Positions 6,284 through 7,329 of a DNA stretch of 7,329 nt are shown here, piece after piece. The position numbers were made by a program, and so were the translations under genes. The first letter of the stretch is position 1. Every line of letters begins with the position of its first letter. Source of the stretch: Ghiorsea sp. (GTDB taxonomy: Bacteria; Pseudomonadota; Zetaproteobacteria; Mariprofundales; Mariprofundaceae); assembly GCA_027053695.1 (NCBI GenBank), contig JALUHL010000208.1, forward strand, positions 1 through 7,329, in the 5' to 3' direction. The notes beneath the pieces were generated by a model. It saw only the letters and a list, made by a program, of their open reading frames with translations, did no database searches and was not told the origin of the DNA.

Positions 6284-6535
6284 ATGCGCCAAGTTTTATC
6301 CAGTTGCTCTGCAAGCATTTCAGAGCTCAAGAAAAATCCCACAGCACTATTAAATGCCGCAGAAGGTGCGCCTATTGCCATTCTAAATCACAACACGCCA
6401 TCTGCTTATTTTGTACCTGCGGAAACCTATGAATGGTTAATCAATAAATTAGAAGATTTTGAGCTTGCCCAAATTGTGCGCGAGCGAGCGCATGAAAAAG
6501 CCGAAGCCATCGAAGTCAACTTGAATGACCTATAA
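6284..6535 (+). CDS. stbD: Type II antitoxin, Phd/YefM family (StbD-like)
   Basis: This 83-residue antitoxin neutralises the RelE-type toxin encoded next and should repress its own promoter. The N-terminal part carries the family's DNA-binding core: SASISELKKNPTALLNAAEG (9-28), then APIAILNHNTPSAYFVPAET (29-48), the A-I-L-N-H-N-x-P-x-A-Y-x-V-P-A pattern of StbD/YefM antitoxins. The C-terminal helix and acidic tail (LEDFELAQIVRER, 56-68, ending EVNLNDL) are the usual toxin-wrapping region. AGGGG (6275-6279) lies 4 nt before the ATG, slightly close but usable. Its last 11 bases overlap the toxin start, which implies translational coupling. The gene appears fully intact, in contrast with its partner. 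Confidence 0.92.
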   Translation: MRQVLSSCSASISELKKNPTALLNAAEGAPIAILNHNTPSAYFVPAETYEWLINKLEDFELAQIVRERAHEKAEAIEVNLNDL

Positions 6536-6810
6536 AGTTAAATTTCTTCCCAGTGCTATGAAAGAATGGGAGAAACTAGCACCCCCCATACAAAAACACT
6601 TCAAAAAGAAGCTTATCGAAAGAGCAGAAAAACCACATAATCCAGCAAACCAACTCCGTGGATTTCAGCATGTATATAAAATCAAACTTCGCTCTGTTGG
6701 ATACCGTTTGGTTTATGAAGTTAATGATGATGAAATCATGATTTTTTGTGATTGCTGTGGGCAAAAGAGATAAAGGCTTGGTATATACAAAAGCCAGTGA
6801 ACGCAAGTAG
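6525..6810 (+). pseudogene. relE: RelE-family mRNA interferase toxin, frameshifted
   Basis: The open frame from ATG 6525 ends at a TAA (6771-6773) after 82 codons. The first 74 residues are RelE-like (MTYKVKFLPSAMKEWEKLAP..., YKIKLRSVGYRLVYEV) with Lys52, Lys54 and Arg61 of the E. coli RelE active site in place. After the T run at 6742-6747 the frame yields an unrelated tail ending CGQKR. Skipping one T puts GTG 6748 in frame and gives VIAVGKRDKGLVYTKASERK, stopping at TAG 6808-6810. The restored protein is 94 residues (E. coli RelE has 95) and puts Arg81 and Tyr87 at the catalytic positions. As written, the toxin lacks both residues and should be inactive or crippled. Possible causes are a real mutation, a sequencing or assembly error in the homopolymer, or, less likely, +1 frameshifting on UUU-U. 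The start overlaps the antitoxin by 11 nt. Confidence 0.9.
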
Positions 6811-6980
6811 GCATCGCGGGCTAGCTATGTAAACTGTTATCACTATTCCTGAAGCAGCTAAGGTTACACATCCTGTAAATATAAATGACGGCTCCGCCTT
6901 TCTTTATTACAGATGAATTATTCTTAACATATACCTTTTTATTATGCTAAACTTGGGAATATTTTTTTAGGAACCTTATA
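6811..6980 (+). other. Intergenic stretch between the toxin and the ClC gene
   Basis: I find no gene and no well-folded attC in these 170 bp. GTTATCA at 6836-6842 vaguely resembles the GTTATAC core of attC 2, but no paired arms precede it. A short GGC-TCC-GCC hairpin followed by TTTCTTT (6890-6906) could be a weak terminator, but 3 bp is too little to call. The right half is AT-rich and holds the ClC promoter region. Confidence 0.5.
6907..6948 (+). promoter_or_regulatory. Candidate promoter region of the ClC gene
   Basis: Two overlapping weak candidates are visible: TTACAG (6907-6912) with TATACC (6930-6935) at 17 bp spacing, and TTCTTA (6921-6926) with TATGCT (6943-6948) at 16 bp spacing. 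Each box matches consensus at three or four of six positions. The AT-rich context suits a promoter, but I cannot choose between them. Confidence 0.3.
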
Positions 6981-7329
6981 ATGCATAAGCATGTGACAGA
7001 ACAGACTACCATCTTCTTTAGTGTTGTTAAATGGGTATTTCTGTCTTCTACGGTTGGCATTCTTATTGGTTTTGTCGTTTCATTCTTTTTAAAATCCATT
7101 GCTTGGGCTGAACTACATCAATCCGATATGCCCTTTCACTACTATTATTCTCTTCCATTTATGCTGGTTTTAACAGTATGGATTGTGAAGACCTTTGCCC
7201 CAAATGCAGAAGGGCATGGCACAGAAAAAGTCATTCAGGCCGTGCATAAACATCATGGAAAAATAGATGTTGCCGTTATCCCCGTCAAACTTTTAGCCAC
7301 CCTTGTAACGATATTTGCAGGTGGCTCTG
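6981..7329 (+). CDS. ClC-family chloride channel/transporter, N-terminal part (runs off the window end)
   Basis: The frame stays open to the window end, giving 116 residues. It begins with a short cytosolic segment and a membrane helix (about 11-38, FFSVVKWVFLSSTVGILIGF). A second hydrophobic stretch (about 55-73, SLPFMLVLTVWIVKTF) follows. Then comes NAEGHGTEKVIQAVHKHHGK (75-94) and VIPVKLLATLVTIFAGGS (99-116). This matches the first conserved ClC region, where a G-x-G-x-x-x-(V/I) loop precedes the helix leading to GGS-x-G-(K/R)-E-G-P. That last motif is cut at GGS. ClC proteins move chloride or other anions as channels or proton-coupled exchangers. The usual GSGIP filter is replaced here by GHGTE (78-82), as in a divergent prokaryotic branch. 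AGGA (6969-6972) is 8 nt before the ATG. The transport mechanism cannot be judged from this fragment. Confidence 0.85.
   Translation, partial: MHKHVTEQTTIFFSVVKWVFLSSTVGILIGFVVSFFLKSIAWAELHQSDMPFHYYYSLPFMLVLTVWIVKTFAPNAEGHGTEKVIQAVHKHHGKIDVAVIPVKLLATLVTIFAGGS

Larger units (their letters stand above)
6202..6810 (+). mobile_element. Probable third cassette carrying a toxin-antitoxin module (no clear right attC)
   Basis: The DNA after the second attC begins TTATACC and carries a StbD/RelE module, one of the commonest cargoes of cassette arrays. Its start predicts a right half-site near GGTATAAC. No convincing attC is seen after the toxin, so the right end is either lost or degenerate. The 6810 end marks only the restored toxin stop codon. 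This unit may therefore be a decayed cassette, or a module inserted by other means. Confidence 0.45.

Noticed and set aside
6779..6842. A third attC running from GGTATATAC to GTTATCA
   Set aside because: The left part is coding sequence for the restored RelE C terminus, and the inner arms do not pair convincingly (only CAGT/ACTG).

Overview
The window reads as a chromosomal segment of a free-living proteobacterium of low to moderate GC (roughly 40-45% by eye). The evidence is housekeeping genes of bacterial type (ribosomal protein L13, ribose-5-phosphate isomerase A, QueA), sigma70-like promoters, a large hybrid sensor kinase of the HDFNN type, and integron-type attC sites. I cannot fix the genus from sequence alone.

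Layout. Positions 1-101 (minus strand) hold the first 33 codons of rplM, with a strong promoter and a leader containing a small hairpin. The divergent intergenic region leads to a plus-strand run: rpiA (335-1000), a 1037-residue membrane hybrid histidine kinase (1062-4175) and queA (4203-5243). Gaps are 61 and 27 bp with no terminator visible between them, so the three may be co-transcribed. Neither the kinase nor queA has a recognisable Shine-Dalgarno sequence. After queA the character changes.

From about 5331 to about 6810 there is a small group of integron-style gene cassettes with no integrase in the window (a CALIN-like arrangement). Cassette A encodes a DUF4440/NTF2-like protein and ends in an attC site (5745-5831). 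Cassette B (5826-6201) encodes a 95-residue antibiotic-biosynthesis-monooxygenase (ABM)-like dimeric alpha/beta-barrel protein. It ends in a second attC site (6136-6207), and its two half-sites, GTTGGGC on the left and GCCCAAC on the right, are exact reverse complements, as expected of one excisable circle. A third unit follows: a Phd/YefM-type antitoxin (StbD-like) overlapping a RelE toxin, with its own promoter and a candidate operator of three AAATAAG half-sites. The toxin is frameshifted at a run of six T (6742-6747). Removing one T restores the full RelE C terminus, including the catalytic Arg81 and Tyr87.

The window closes with an intergenic stretch (6811-6980) in which I see no clear attC, then the first 116 codons of a ClC-family chloride channel/transporter that runs off the end.

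The housekeeping block serves ribosome assembly, pentose phosphate metabolism and tRNA queuosine modification. The kinase has no partner response regulator or phosphotransfer protein here. The cassettes are accessory DNA inserted between queA and the ClC gene. The points most worth follow-up are the two well-folded attC sites, the exactly bounded cassette B, and the single-base lesion that truncates the toxin beside an intact antitoxin.
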